64,000 nt of DNA, from NCBI RefSeq assembly GCF_900104145.1, contig NZ_FNLB01000001.1, positions 124,001 through 188,000 on the forward strand, given 5' to 3'. Shown in pieces: positions 51,356 through 59,887 of the stretch (position 1 is the first letter of the stretch; each line of letters begins with the position of its first letter). The position numbers and the translations under genes are program-made. This DNA comes from Pseudovibrio sp. Tun.PSC04-5.I4. GTDB taxonomy: Bacteria > Pseudomonadota > Alphaproteobacteria > Rhizobiales > Stappiaceae. Below the pieces are notes generated by a model. The model ran no database searches and was not told the DNA's origin. It saw only the letters and a list, made by a program, of their open reading frames with translations.

Positions 51356-52975
51356 ATGAACCAGTCTCTTAACTCCCTTCCTGATGATCCAGTTTTACTC
51401 AAGGCCATGGTGCTGGCGTTGCAGGGAAAGGTTGAGAGTTTACAAGCCAATGAGCAGGCCCATCTGGTTCTGATCACATGGTTCAAACAAGCTTTGGCCA
51501 AGTTGCGCAGGCAACGCTTTGGCGCATCTTCAGAAAAGATCGACCGCGAGATTGCCCAGCTTGAACTGGCGCTGGAAAACCTGGAGACTGCCCACCCATG
51601 CCAGGAGCCGGAAGATGAGCAGTTGCCCGTGCCGGAACTGGCCACCTCCACACTTGAAGAGCCCCCCAAACCGACCCGCGGCAAACCTCGGGTGCGTAGC
51701 GATGTGGAACGCGAGCGGGTCACTCTGCAGTCACCCAAAGCGTGCCCCGAGTGTGGCGGCGAGCTGCGGCTCATCGGGGAGGATGTGTCTGAGCTGGTGG
51801 AGTTCATCACCGCAAAGCTAAAGGTGATTGAAACGGCGCGGCCCAAGACGTCCTGCCGGGTGTGCGAGAAAATCGTGCAAGCTCCAGCACCAACCCGGCC
51901 CATTGAAAAATCCAGTGCCGGAGCCAGCTTACTGGCGCATATTCTGATCTCCAAGTTCGATGATCATTTGCCGCTATACCGTCAGAACGAAATCCTTGCC
52001 CGGCATGGCATTGATATTCCCCGCTCTACTCTGTCGGACTGGTGCGGGCTTGCCATGAAAACGCTGGCTCCGCTGAGCGAACTGCTTAAAGCTGAGGTGA
52101 TGCTCTCAGATCGCTTGCATACCGATGACACACCCATTGATGTCCTGGGTCGCCAGTTCAAGGCGGCGAGCGGTTCCGGCAAAGCTTCGAGGCAGGGCCG
52201 GATCTGGACCTATGTGCGCGATGATCGCCCCTTCGCAGGAGAGGCCCCGCCTATTGCTGCCTATTGGTTCTCCGCAAATCGCAAGGCTGACAACCCGCGA
52301 TGCCACCTCAAAGAGTTTTCCGGCATTCTGCAGGCCGATGCCTATGCCGGCTACAAGCAGCTTTATGACAGCGGGGACATTAAAGAAGCCGCCTGTTGGG
52401 CGCATTGGCGCCGCGACTTCCATGATATCTTCACCGCCACCAAATCAGAACTGGCCAGATACGCACTGGAGCAGATCGGTAAGCTTTATGACATTGAACG
52501 TCAGATCAGCGGAAAACCACCAGACCTGCGGCATGAAGTGAGGCAGAAGCACAGTAAACCCATCGCTCAGGCCTTCAAGGCCTGGTGCGAGGCTCAGCTT
52601 ACCCGCATCTCAGGCAAATCACCGCTGGCCAAAGCCATCCGTTATGGCCTCTCCCGTTGGCACGCCTTCACCTTATTCCTCGACGAGGGCCGCGTCGCGA
52701 TCGACAACAATGCGGTTGAGCGCGCAGTCAGACCTATCGCACTGGGCCGTAAGAACTTCTTATTTGCCGGATCAATGGCCGGCGGAGAAACTCTGGCAGA
52801 CGCCATGACGTTGATTGAAACCGCCAAACTCAATGGTCTCAACCCGCAGGAATATCTCACAGATGTCCTTGCCCGCATCAACGATCACATGATCAACCGC
52901 CTCCACGAGCTCCTGCCATGGAACTGGAAGCCGGACGCAAAATCACAGCGTCAAGCCCAAATCATGGCGCCTTGA
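51356..52975 (+). CDS. tnpC: IS66-family transposase TnpC
   Basis: A 539-residue full-length TnpC homologous to that at 29559: KLRRQRFGASSEKIDREIAQ, CPECGGELRLIGEDVSELVE, SDRLHTDDTPIDVLGRQFKA, EFSGILQADAYAGYKQLYDS, VAIDNNAVERAVRPIALGRK and INRLHELLPWNWKPDAK. Intact, but its partner tnpB is broken, so transposition would need TnpB supplied by another copy such as the one at 31263. Confidence 0.95.
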   Translation: MNQSLNSLPDDPVLLKAMVLALQGKVESLQANEQAHLVLITWFKQALAKLRRQRFGASSEKIDREIAQLELALENLETAHPCQEPEDEQLPVPELATSTLEEPPKPTRGKPRVRSDVERERVTLQSPKACPECGGELRLIGEDVSELVEFITAKLKVIETARPKTSCRVCEKIVQAPAPTRPIEKSSAGASLLAHILISKFDDHLPLYRQNEILARHGIDIPRSTLSDWCGLAMKTLAPLSELLKAEVMLSDRLHTDDTPIDVLGRQFKAASGSGKASRQGRIWTYVRDDRPFAGEAPPIAAYWFSANRKADNPRCHLKEFSGILQADAYAGYKQLYDSGDIKEAACWAHWRRDFHDIFTATKSELARYALEQIGKLYDIERQISGKPPDLRHEVRQKHSKPIAQAFKAWCEAQLTRISGKSPLAKAIRYGLSRWHAFTLFLDEGRVAIDNNAVERAVRPIALGRKNFLFAGSMAGGETLADAMTLIETAKLNGLNPQEYLTDVLARINDHMINRLHELLPWNWKPDAKSQRQAQIMAP

Positions 52976-53114
52976 GCGGACGGTTACCTTTGTATTTGGC
53001 TTTGGCAAACTTATGTCGGCGATCAGCATTGGCTTTAAACGGCATGAAGTGAATCTTCATTGAAGGAAATATCAGCCGGAATATACGCCTGAAGCGTATT
53101 TATGCAACAGCGCC

Positions 53115-53527
53115 CCTATGACGGTGAGCCAACACGAAGGGTCCTTGAGACACGGTATGGAGATGACGTTGAGATTATCATTCCCCCACCCAAAACAGCT
53201 GTTTTAAGTCCTGAGGCTGACCGGAATCCGTCATCGCGAGATAAACATATTCTTTCGATCAAAGACAAAGGGCGCCTCGGTTGGCAAAAACAAACAGGCT
53301 ACAATCAGCGCTCGCGAATTGAAACGCAGATGGGACGCTGGAAGCAAGTCATCGGCAACAAACTGAAGGCACGCACCTTTAACAATCAGAGGACCGAAAC
53401 AAAGATTGGCGTTAGCATTTTCAACACAATAACCAAACTCGGCAGGCCCGCGTTCGAAGCAATCCCATGACCTGAATTTACGGGTTTGGGCGTGCTTTAA
53501 GCTATTCACGACCCCTGCAACAAGGCC
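53115..53527 (+). mobile_element. IS5-family type B fragment (3' half of transposase and right end)
   Basis: The frame to 53470 (YDGEPTRRVLETRYGDDVEI, GYNQRSRIETQMGRWKQVIG) is nearly identical to the C-terminal 115 residues of the transposase at 42584, and the right end is CCCCTGCAACAAGGCC at 53527. The left half has been removed at the boundary with type A copy 3. Confidence 0.92.
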
Positions 53528-53528
53528 G

Positions 53529-53746
53529 TGTTGCATGATCAATATCCACGCTACGTTCTGCCATGATCTCTTCAAGATCCCGATAGGATACAGGATACCG
53601 TAGATAAAAGGTCACTGCATAAAGCACTACTGATTTGGGATAGTGACAGCCCTTGAAATCGATCGTCATTGAGAAGTCATGCTCCTGCGTTCCGAACCAG
53701 TATATGGCAGAATATCAGTCGAGAGAAAAACTTTGCGACACAACCC
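53529..53746 (-). mobile_element. IS6-family transposase N-terminal fragment with terminus
   Basis: The minus-strand ATG at 53669 starts MTIDFKGCHYPKSVVLYAVT, FYLRYPVSYRDLEEIMAERS, VDIDHA, the standard IS6-family N-terminus, then meets the IS5 right end. The outer terminus is GGGTTGTGTCGCAAAG (complement of 53731-53746). Confidence 0.8.
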
Positions 53747-53937
53747 AATGCCTTTGCACGTTCGGCATTGAATTGATGACCAGCGCTTCCCTCCGATTGA
53801 ACTTGCTATCCATTTTAGTTGTTTACTCAACTCCTGCATGGTTGCAGACAACTAGATTGACGATAAGTTGCTCACAGCAAACATCTTTTGTACACCTGAT
53901 TGGGAAGTACCCATACCGGCAATAAGAACCGCTAGGG
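53747..53937. other. Leader region upstream of the SUMF1-like gene
   Basis: A short plus-strand frame at about 53775-53925 has a signal-peptide-like start (MTSASLRLNLLSILVVYSTP) but only 50 codons; it may be the stump of a secreted protein. Nothing else is recognised. Confidence 0.3.
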
Positions 53938-54864
53938 ATGAGAAAAATGAGAAGAATAATCCCCAAACCGGCGGCCTCGTATTTGAGAACGCTCAACACA
54001 GTTTCGAGGATCACCAAGCTTTTAGTTGTATCCAGCCCTTTCATATTTCCAACATCCACACTAGCTGACAAGATAGAAGCTATAAAGGATTGTGCAACTT
54101 GTCCTGAACTCCGTCTTATCAATGGCGGGGAGTACACGATCGGACTGACAAAGTACGAAAAGTATCACCGTCGCGATGCAAATAAAAAGATACGCGTCCA
54201 AAACTACTACATAGGCACATACGAAGTCACACTCGATGAATATTTTGTGTGCGTTGAGGAGGGTATATGTGACGCTCCAGACGTAAAATTTAACTTAAAA
54301 AAGCAAGGTAAGCAGCCCGTTATGGCTGTTAGCTGGAAAGATGCCGTCACTTATGCTGCGTTTCTAACCCAAAGAACTGGAAGGAAGTACCGTCTCCCCT
54401 CTGAAGTAGAGTGGGAGTTTGCAGCAAGCGCAAGAACAGAAACGCGTTATTGGTGGGGCAATGAAGCTTCACACGATTTTATGAATTATGGCCAGGAGCC
54501 ATCTGGTGGCCTGCTTAAACCTCCACATACAGACTGGAAAGAGCCTGCGAATGTAGGCTCGTACCCCCCAAACCCGTATGAGCTATATGACATGAACGGA
54601 AATGCTGCAGAGTGGGTATCTGACTGTGATGATCGAAAAGAACTAGCAACAACGGGGAAAGCGGCAATCGCTCTTTATCCAGATGACGCATCACCAATAC
54701 TTCCAATGGTCGGCCAGATTTGCGGAATGCGTGTTGTAAAGGGCGGTTCTTACTTAAATGCGGATTACTATGCACGAAATAGATTTGGCTTCGCGTTTTT
54801 TGACGGTGGCGCTGAACTATCAGCAGTGGGCCTTGGATTTCGAGTAGCCTCCGATAAACGTTAA
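53938..54864 (+). CDS. SUMF1 / formylglycine-generating-enzyme-like protein, probably exported
   Basis: The 308-residue protein has an N-terminal region ending in a hydrophobic stretch and AxA-like site (SSPFIFPTSTLADKIEA), then the FGE-sulfatase (C-type lectin-like) fold: RLINGGEYTIGLTKYEKYHR, YIGTYEVTLDEYFVCVEEGI, PVMAVSWKDAVTYAAFLTQR, YRLPSEVEWEFAASARTETR, DMNGNAAEWVSDCDDR and GGSYLNADYYARNRFG, GLGFRVASDKR. The catalytic cysteine pair of true FGE is not evident, so it is more likely one of the non-catalytic or regulatory SUMF1 proteins. It is three bases upstream of the Hint gene (54868), a likely co-transcribed partner. AT-rich. Confidence 0.85.
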   Translation: MRKMRRIIPKPAASYLRTLNTVSRITKLLVVSSPFIFPTSTLADKIEAIKDCATCPELRLINGGEYTIGLTKYEKYHRRDANKKIRVQNYYIGTYEVTLDEYFVCVEEGICDAPDVKFNLKKQGKQPVMAVSWKDAVTYAAFLTQRTGRKYRLPSEVEWEFAASARTETRYWWGNEASHDFMNYGQEPSGGLLKPPHTDWKEPANVGSYPPNPYELYDMNGNAAEWVSDCDDRKELATTGKAAIALYPDDASPILPMVGQICGMRVVKGGSYLNADYYARNRFGFAFFDGGAELSAVGLGFRVASDKR

Positions 54865-54867
54865 ATA

Positions 54868-55726
54868 ATGAGGAATAATTCTCCAGTGTCTGTGTATAAT
54901 ATCGCCGCCGAAATGCGGCTTGATCTAATTGCCAATTTAGAAAAATACAAAGGTGAGTTTGATCAGAAGATCGCTGAGCTTCCAGCAGGCCTAAGTGGCG
55001 CGCTAACCTCTACAGACGAAGCAAGAGTTATCGGTGTATACATTGGAGTTTCCCCTGGTGTTCCAAGTCCAATACCTGGGCTTTCATTTGTTGGCGGCGA
55101 AGGACAAATTCTTGTCGGCTACGATACTTTAACAAGAGAAACTAAGGTCTTTGCATATGGCGGAGTAACTGTCGGAGGATCTGCGGGTCTCCCTGGTCTC
55201 AAGGACCTAGGAAATGTCGCTAGCGGATACTTTATGTTTGATGGGCCTTTGAGTGAAATTCCCGGTCCTTCGTATGGCCTTCAAGCTGCGACAGGAATAT
55301 CCGTAGGTTATTCGCGATCACCTTCAGGCTTTAGTATGGTTCAAATTGGTGCAGAATGGGGAGCAGCCGCAGAATTAACTTTAGGCTATACGTTTGGCGC
55401 TTCAGGAGAACTTACAGTTGACTGGATAGCAACTGAAAAAAATCTCAGGATACTATATTCAGATATACCTAATTTTCTAGAAGAGATGCTCGTTGAGTTG
55501 GCGTTAGCAAAAAGTCTGGGTGGAGAGTATCGCGCCGAATTTATTGAAAAATATGACCTATTGATAGCTGGAGGTTGCTTCCTCGCAGGCACCCCAATTT
55601 TGCTGTCAGATGGACATAAAAAGCCGATTGAAGAGATCGTGATTGGTGACGTGGTGCAGTCCTATAATGCAGTAGGTAAGCTGGTTTCTAGCCGGGTTAC
55701 CAAGATCTATCGTAAACAGTCCCAGT
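54868..55726 (+). pseudogene. Hint-domain toxin-like protein, truncated by an IS21 end
   Basis: ATG 54868 starts MRNNSPVSVYNIAAEMRLDL. Residues about 35-230 form a glycine-rich beta domain (GVYIGVSPGVPSPIPGLSFV, GGVTVGGSAGLPGLKD, ELTLGYTFGASGELTVDW). At residue about 235 a Hint domain begins: GGCFLAGTPILLSDGHKKPI, EEIVIGDVVQSYNAVGKL, VTKIYRKQSQ. The Hint domain stops after roughly 50 of about 140 residues because an IS21 terminus enters at 55727; the frame then runs on through IS sequence to 55854. The autoprocessing site and any C-terminal toxin are lost. Hint domains release toxin tips in polymorphic toxins, so this was probably an effector. Confidence 0.75.
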
Positions 55727-55772
55727 TGTCAGTGCTGGATGTATTCTCCCCAAAAGCGCTGGTTGAAAATTC
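55727..55772 (+). repeat. IS21-family left terminus fragment (46 bp)
   Basis: TGTCAGTGCTGGATGTATTC (55727-55746) and the following 25 bases are identical to the left end of the intact IS21 element at 59713. The rest of this second IS21 copy has been replaced by the element at 55773. Confidence 0.88.
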
Positions 55773-57450
55773 GGCATGGTTCAAAACAGCGGTTTTTAGT
55801 GAACACAAGGCACGGGTTTCCCTGCCAAGAAAAGGCATAGAACTCGCAGCGTAAATTAGCTTGATCAGGCGGCCCGTTTGAAACGCTTAAACCCCATCAT
55901 CTCTAGCCAATTTGGATGTGGTGTTCCGGTCAGCACCTCTGCCGGTGTCTTGCCTTGCATATAGCTGTGTTCACTGCGAAGGAACACTTGGTGGTTCAGA
56001 TAAAACCGGACCAGCTCCAGACGTTTGGAAGTGATTTGTTTACGGGGATCCAGGTAAGGGCGGAGCCTGCTGTTGAAGTTCTCCACGATCGAGCTGCACC
56101 GAGGTGTTGCAGCAATCGCGCTCAGCACTTCCTCTTCGATTTCTTCAAACCGTGACCCCAACTGTGATGCCAGCGCATCTACCTTGTTGTGGTACTTGGG
56201 TGTTTGGTTGTCGTATCGGGTCACGTAGCATACATCCCAGACATCTTGAGCCGTGACACGGTAACGGGCCGCAATCTGCTGGAACTCCTGGTTCAGGACA
56301 TGACTGGCAGCAAGGAGGTTTTCCTTTTGATGTTTCAGGGACGCTACAAAGGCCGCGATGCGAGGCAGGCTATCAGCAACCGTGGACAATTCTTCCATGA
56401 CGAAGTCGAAAAGCATCTCTCTATCAATAGGATTGTGGCCTGGCAGTTGCAAAATGTCATATTGGAGCCAGGAACTGAGTGTGGAGACATGACGGTAGAG
56501 ATCCTCAGCCCTTGCCGTTGCCTTACTGGCATGAGCAAGCTTAACTGAGAGGGTATGTCCCTTACGTTTTTGCTTTGCTCGCTCCATTCCTTGAAGTAAC
56601 TTGTTTTGATGGGTGAGTGCTGATTTCTTCCTATTTTTCAAATACCTGACCAATTCTTTGCAGACTTTAATCAGGTGGAAGTGGTCAAAGCGATGTTCGG
56701 TGTCAGGCAGTACTTCTTTGAACGCGCATACCATCCCGGAACCATAATCGCTGATATTCACATCTGGATCAAAGCCTTGCTCGATCAGATCAAGGAGATG
56801 TATGGACCAGGTTTCCGCATCGCGACCATCTTCGCGGGCAAGGCTCGCACAGTAACGACTTGTCACATCGACGACCGCCAGATGGGGCTTGTTGCGGTGA
56901 TAGATTTCATCAGAAGCGCTCTGCTTGACTGAAGCAAGGCAATATGAAGCCTTGTATTTAGCCGCTTTATGGCAAGCGGCGTCATTGATGTTGAAAATTG
57001 TTCCGAGGCTCATCTGCGTGTCAAACACGTCGTTAAGCAACGTTTGTATATTCCGGTAGCTCGCCTTGCAAATCAGCGACATTCCCAGGACGACTTGGCG
57101 AAGAAACGGTTTAGTGACTGGCAGGTGGAACAAAATCTGTTCTTCAGGGTTGGGTTCCAGAAAGGCATTGTTAACCGCGGCTTGGACTCGAAGCTTTTGA
57201 GTATAGACAGTGTTTCTGCAGACCTGATTTTGTTGAGATACTTTGGCTATATTGCCTGCGGTGATGACCTGGAGGCCAATAAATTTCTTACATTCCGGCG
57301 ATAAACGTGTCTGCATGTACGGGCTCTTTGATTGATAAGCAATGAATAGTCGGCTCTGAGGGGCCAGGATAATGCAATCAACCTGCGCGAAGTGTGTCTT
57401 GTTTGGAAATGGCAGCGACACAAAAGTGTTCACTCGATTTGAACCATGCC
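55773..57450 (-). mobile_element. Insertion sequence of unassigned family (1678 bp)
   Basis: GGCATGGTTCAAA at 55773 and TTTGAACCATGCC ending at 57450 are perfect 13-bp terminal inverted repeats, with further similarity inward (GTGAACAC). One large transposase gene fills the element. It lies between an IS21 end and an IS5 transposase fragment, so the flanks do not reveal a target duplication. Confidence 0.8.
55865..57433 (-). CDS. DDE-type transposase of an unassigned IS family
   Basis: The 522-residue protein carries an RNase H-like core: HLAVVDVTSRYCASLARE (first Asp), DPDVNISDYGSGMVCAFKEV (second Asp) and SSIVENFNSRLRPYLDPRKQ (Glu), then a C-terminal FYLNHQVFLRSEHSYMQGKT, PAEVLTGTPHPNWLEM. 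The N-terminal part (NQVCRNTVYTQKLRVQAAVN) looks like an HTH. Spacing D-D-E and the ENFNSR motif resemble ISNCY/ISL3-like enzymes, but I cannot place it. ATG at 57433 is very close to the right end; an internal start at about 57319 is also possible. Intact. Confidence 0.8.
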   Translation of the reverse strand: MNTFVSLPFPNKTHFAQVDCIILAPQSRLFIAYQSKSPYMQTRLSPECKKFIGLQVITAGNIAKVSQQNQVCRNTVYTQKLRVQAAVNNAFLEPNPEEQILFHLPVTKPFLRQVVLGMSLICKASYRNIQTLLNDVFDTQMSLGTIFNINDAACHKAAKYKASYCLASVKQSASDEIYHRNKPHLAVVDVTSRYCASLAREDGRDAETWSIHLLDLIEQGFDPDVNISDYGSGMVCAFKEVLPDTEHRFDHFHLIKVCKELVRYLKNRKKSALTHQNKLLQGMERAKQKRKGHTLSVKLAHASKATARAEDLYRHVSTLSSWLQYDILQLPGHNPIDREMLFDFVMEELSTVADSLPRIAAFVASLKHQKENLLAASHVLNQEFQQIAARYRVTAQDVWDVCYVTRYDNQTPKYHNKVDALASQLGSRFEEIEEEVLSAIAATPRCSSIVENFNSRLRPYLDPRKQITSKRLELVRFYLNHQVFLRSEHSYMQGKTPAEVLTGTPHPNWLEMMGFKRFKRAA

Positions 57451-58131
57451 TAAAAACGTTGCCACCTGACCCTCAACCTGATCCAACAGATCCGGCACAA
57501 CGGTTGGATCGGCAACCGTATCCTCAGTCAGTTCAGAACATACGATTTCGCCGGTATTTAGATCAAGGCCAAGGTGAATTTTGCGCCAGGTTCTGCGCTT
57601 TATCCTGGTTCCATGCTTGGTTTCCTGCCATTCTCCGGCACCAAAGATCTTAACGCCTGTACTATCGATTACCAGCGCTACTGGCTCAGAGTTCGTTCGC
57701 GGTTTGGGATTTGAAAGTTTCAAGCCATCTGCGCGGCGCGACAGGGTTGAAAAGTCAGGAACCGGTAAAACCAACTCCATCAAATGGAACACAGACCTCA
57801 CAAACCCTTGAGTCTGCCTCAAAGCAAGACCGAATACGACCCGGATCTGCAAACAGGTTTCAATGGCAAGCTCTGAACACTTGGCGGGCCGTCCACGTCG
57901 TTGGTTCTCGGGTGCAAACCAAGCCTTGGCAGCGCTCTCTTCAATCCAAACCGTGACATCGCCGCGACGACGCAAGCTTTCATTATACTTCGACCAGTTC
58001 GTCACTTTGTATTTGGCTTTGGCAAACTTATGTCGGCGATCAGCATTGGCTTTAAACGGCATGAAGTGAATCTTCATTGAAGGAAATATCAGCCGGAATA
58101 TACGCCTGAAGAGTATTTATGCAACAGCGCC
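57451..58131 (-). mobile_element. IS5-family type A fragment (copy 4)
   Basis: The right terminus GCAACAGCGCC ends at 58131. The transposase N-terminal 205 residues (to QVEGQVATFLG, just before the GDGAYDG motif) are encoded from 58077 down to 57451, where the element at 55773-57450 has replaced the rest. Confidence 0.92.
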
Positions 58132-58165
58132 GGTTTTATCAGCCATTTTTACCTCGACCTATTGG

Positions 58166-58399
58166 TCAGCTCCCTTTTTTTCCCTTCACAGCAGTAATAA
58201 CTATCCTTGCAGCTGTAAAAGGAGGTATAAATATAATTAGAAACCAGATTATTGATGTATACTTTGAAGGCTCGGCTTCTTTCATGAAAAGGTAATAAAA
58301 AATTACTGCAAACATCCAAACTAGAAACTCTTGCCGGTGATACTTCCAAGCACCATTCCAATTGCATTTACTTATGTTTATCATTGAGTCACTCTGCAT
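58166..58399 (-). CDS. Small AT-rich membrane protein
   Basis: A 77-codon frame (first in-frame ATG 58399, MQSDSMINISKCNWNGAWKY; ATG at 58384 also possible). It has two hydrophobic segments (FLVWMFAVIFYYLFM and SIIWFLIIFIPPFTAARIVI) with a basic tail. No known family. It is the only gene-like object between the IS5 and IS6 fragments; upstream on the same strand (58400-58600) are short Cys- and Arg-rich frames that could be the end of another truncated gene. Confidence 0.4.
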   Translation of the reverse strand: MQSDSMINISKCNWNGAWKYHRQEFLVWMFAVIFYYLFMKEAEPSKYTSIIWFLIIFIPPFTAARIVITAVKGKKGS

Positions 58400-58608
58400 T
58401 CTTTGAGGTATGTGGCGATTATTGCGGCGCCTCGGCAGCTCGCGCGTTTTCTTGCTTGCAGCTCATTCCGTATGCATTCGTTGCGGAGGTTTGTAATACG
58501 ACTGCGACATTGTCTGTAGCCCACGACGCATTTTATTCCCCCAGTCTTTAGTTGCAATGCGGGATGCGGTGATGCGGTCTGCATACTGGCATGTCCAACC
58601 GTTTTTTA

Positions 58609-58760
58609 GGGTGCTATCAAGTTAACTCTAGGACCAGTCCTGGCTAGTAAGTGTTGAGTATGACTTCTGCACCGATCAGTTACAAACGCCAGTGTTTTCC
58701 GCCACAGATTATCTCCCATGTTGTTTGGCTCTATCACCGCGTTTCCCTCAGTCTGCGGAA
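58609..58760 (+). mobile_element. IS6-type remnant (terminus and transposase start)
   Basis: GGGTGCTATCAAGTTAACTC at 58609 is the IS6-type terminus seen at 864. ATG at 58660 begins MTSAPISYKRQCFPPQIISH, parallel to the fragment at 525-812. It stops after about 35 residues (SLSLRNV). Confidence 0.7.
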
Positions 58761-58840
58761 CGTGTCAACGACTTTGAGACAGTGGCTTTTGGAGGCATTG
58801 CCAAGTTGTTTGAGGTCGGATTTTGAGTTAGTAAATCCCA

Positions 58841-59092
58841 ATGAAAATACCGAGCTCCTTTGCCCGCCTGAAGGGGTACCGTTTTCCTCGTGAGGTCATT
58901 GCATATGCCGTTTGGGCATACCATCGTTTTGCAATGAGCACCGCTGATGTTGAGGACCTCCTGGCAGAGCGCGGTGTTATAGTCAGCCGGGAAACTGTTC
59001 GGCTTTGGATTAACCGCTTTGGTCGCCATTTCGCCGATTGCATCCGCAAAGATCGGCCAAAGCCAAATAATTGTTATGACCTGCAATCATAA
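58841..59092 (+). mobile_element. IS6-family transposase N-terminal fragment (second type)
   Basis: The 83-residue frame MKIPSSFARLKGYRFPREVI, AYAVWAYHRFAMSTADVEDL, LAERGVIVSRETVRLWINRF is an IS6-family N-terminus with complete HTH but without the DDE core. Different from the IS6 piece just upstream, so two IS6 types are juxtaposed here. Confidence 0.85.
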
Positions 59093-59094
59093 TC

Positions 59095-59201
59095 GACTCG
59101 GCTTGCAATCATCGCGTTTTTCGGCTCGAATTATTTGCATCTATCCGAGGGGGCAAACCCACATTATTTGCGAATGAACTCAGATTGTTTGCAACCCCCT
59201 G
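59095..59201. repeat. Cluster of short TTATTTGC-type repeats
   Basis: Related words recur: CGGCTTGCAATCATCGCG, CGAATTATTTGCATC, ACATTATTTGCGAATGA, AGATTGTTTGCAACC, and AATAATTGTTATG just upstream. Spacing is irregular (about 20-30 bp). The arrangement recalls transposase binding sites at the end of a larger transposon, but no partner end was found. Confidence 0.4.
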
Positions 59202-59887
59202 TGTCAGGGATGTTGTCCGCTATTCTATTTTTCTCTATTTTAAGGTGGGCGGGATAGGAAGATGACGTGGGATATTCACCGGAACGAAAAGCGGCAGTGC
59301 TTAAGCGGATGCTGCCACCGGGCAACATAGCCATTCGGCAGTTGTCGCGCGAGGAAGGGATTTGCGAGGCGACGCTCCATAAATGGCGGGCTGAGGCGCG
59401 CGGCAAAGGCCAGCTTTTGCCCTGCGCTGACACGAGCCCTGAGGGATGGTCCTCGCGTGATAAGTTTGCCGCTGTGTTGGAAACGGCGGCGTTGAATGAG
59501 GCTGATTTGGGCGAATACTGCCGCAAGCGCGGGCTCTATCCGGCGCAGATCGCTGCATGGCGGGTCGCTTGTGAGCAGGCAAATGACTGGGACCGCGCCA
59601 GCACTGCGCGTCTTGGTCAAGCGACGAAAGAAGAGAAAAAGAAGGTTAAGGATCTGGAACGGGAACTGGCCCGAAAGGAGAAAGCTCTGGCTGAGGCTGC
59701 TGCGTTGCTTATTGTCAGTGCTGGATGTATTCTCCCCAAAAGCGCTGGTTGAAAATTCCCCACTTTTTCAGCTTTGACTTTTGTTTGAAGGGGCATGCCC
59801 CTTCAAACAAAAGTTGGCCAAACTCTCCTCTACGTTCCTGTTGGAAAGAAGGGGTGTGGAGGAGTGGTCAATCTAGGGAAGATCGTA

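Larger units (their letters stand above)
48228..52987 (+). mobile_element. IS66-family element (copy 2), carrying a group II intron
   Basis: Termini GTAACCGTCCGCTCAGTACC (48228) and GCGCCTTGAGCGGACGGTTAC (52987) with the 8-bp target duplication CTTTGTAT at 48220-48227 and 52988-52995. Contains tnpA, an interrupted tnpB and tnpC on the plus strand. About 70-75% alike to the copy at 29142 by protein, so it is a different IS66 isoform. Confidence 0.94.
47245..53114 (-). mobile_element. IS5-family element, type A copy 3, split by an IS66 insertion
   Basis: The ends GGCGCTGTTGCACAATTCG (47245) and TTATGCAACAGCGCC (53114) are those of a type A copy; removing the IS66 insertion (48228-52995, counting one copy of the target duplication) leaves 1102 bp, one base short of the intact 1103-bp copies. 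IS66 entered within the 5' part of the transposase gene. Confidence 0.93.

Noticed and set aside
51187..51954. 255-codon minus-strand ORF at the start of IS66 tnpC
   Set aside because: It is antisense to tnpC and has only low-complexity Ser-rich content.
58381..58584. 67-codon Cys/Arg-rich minus-strand ORF
   Set aside because: Composition is erratic, competing frames are equally open, and there is no RBS; it may be part of a truncated gene but cannot be supported as a gene itself.
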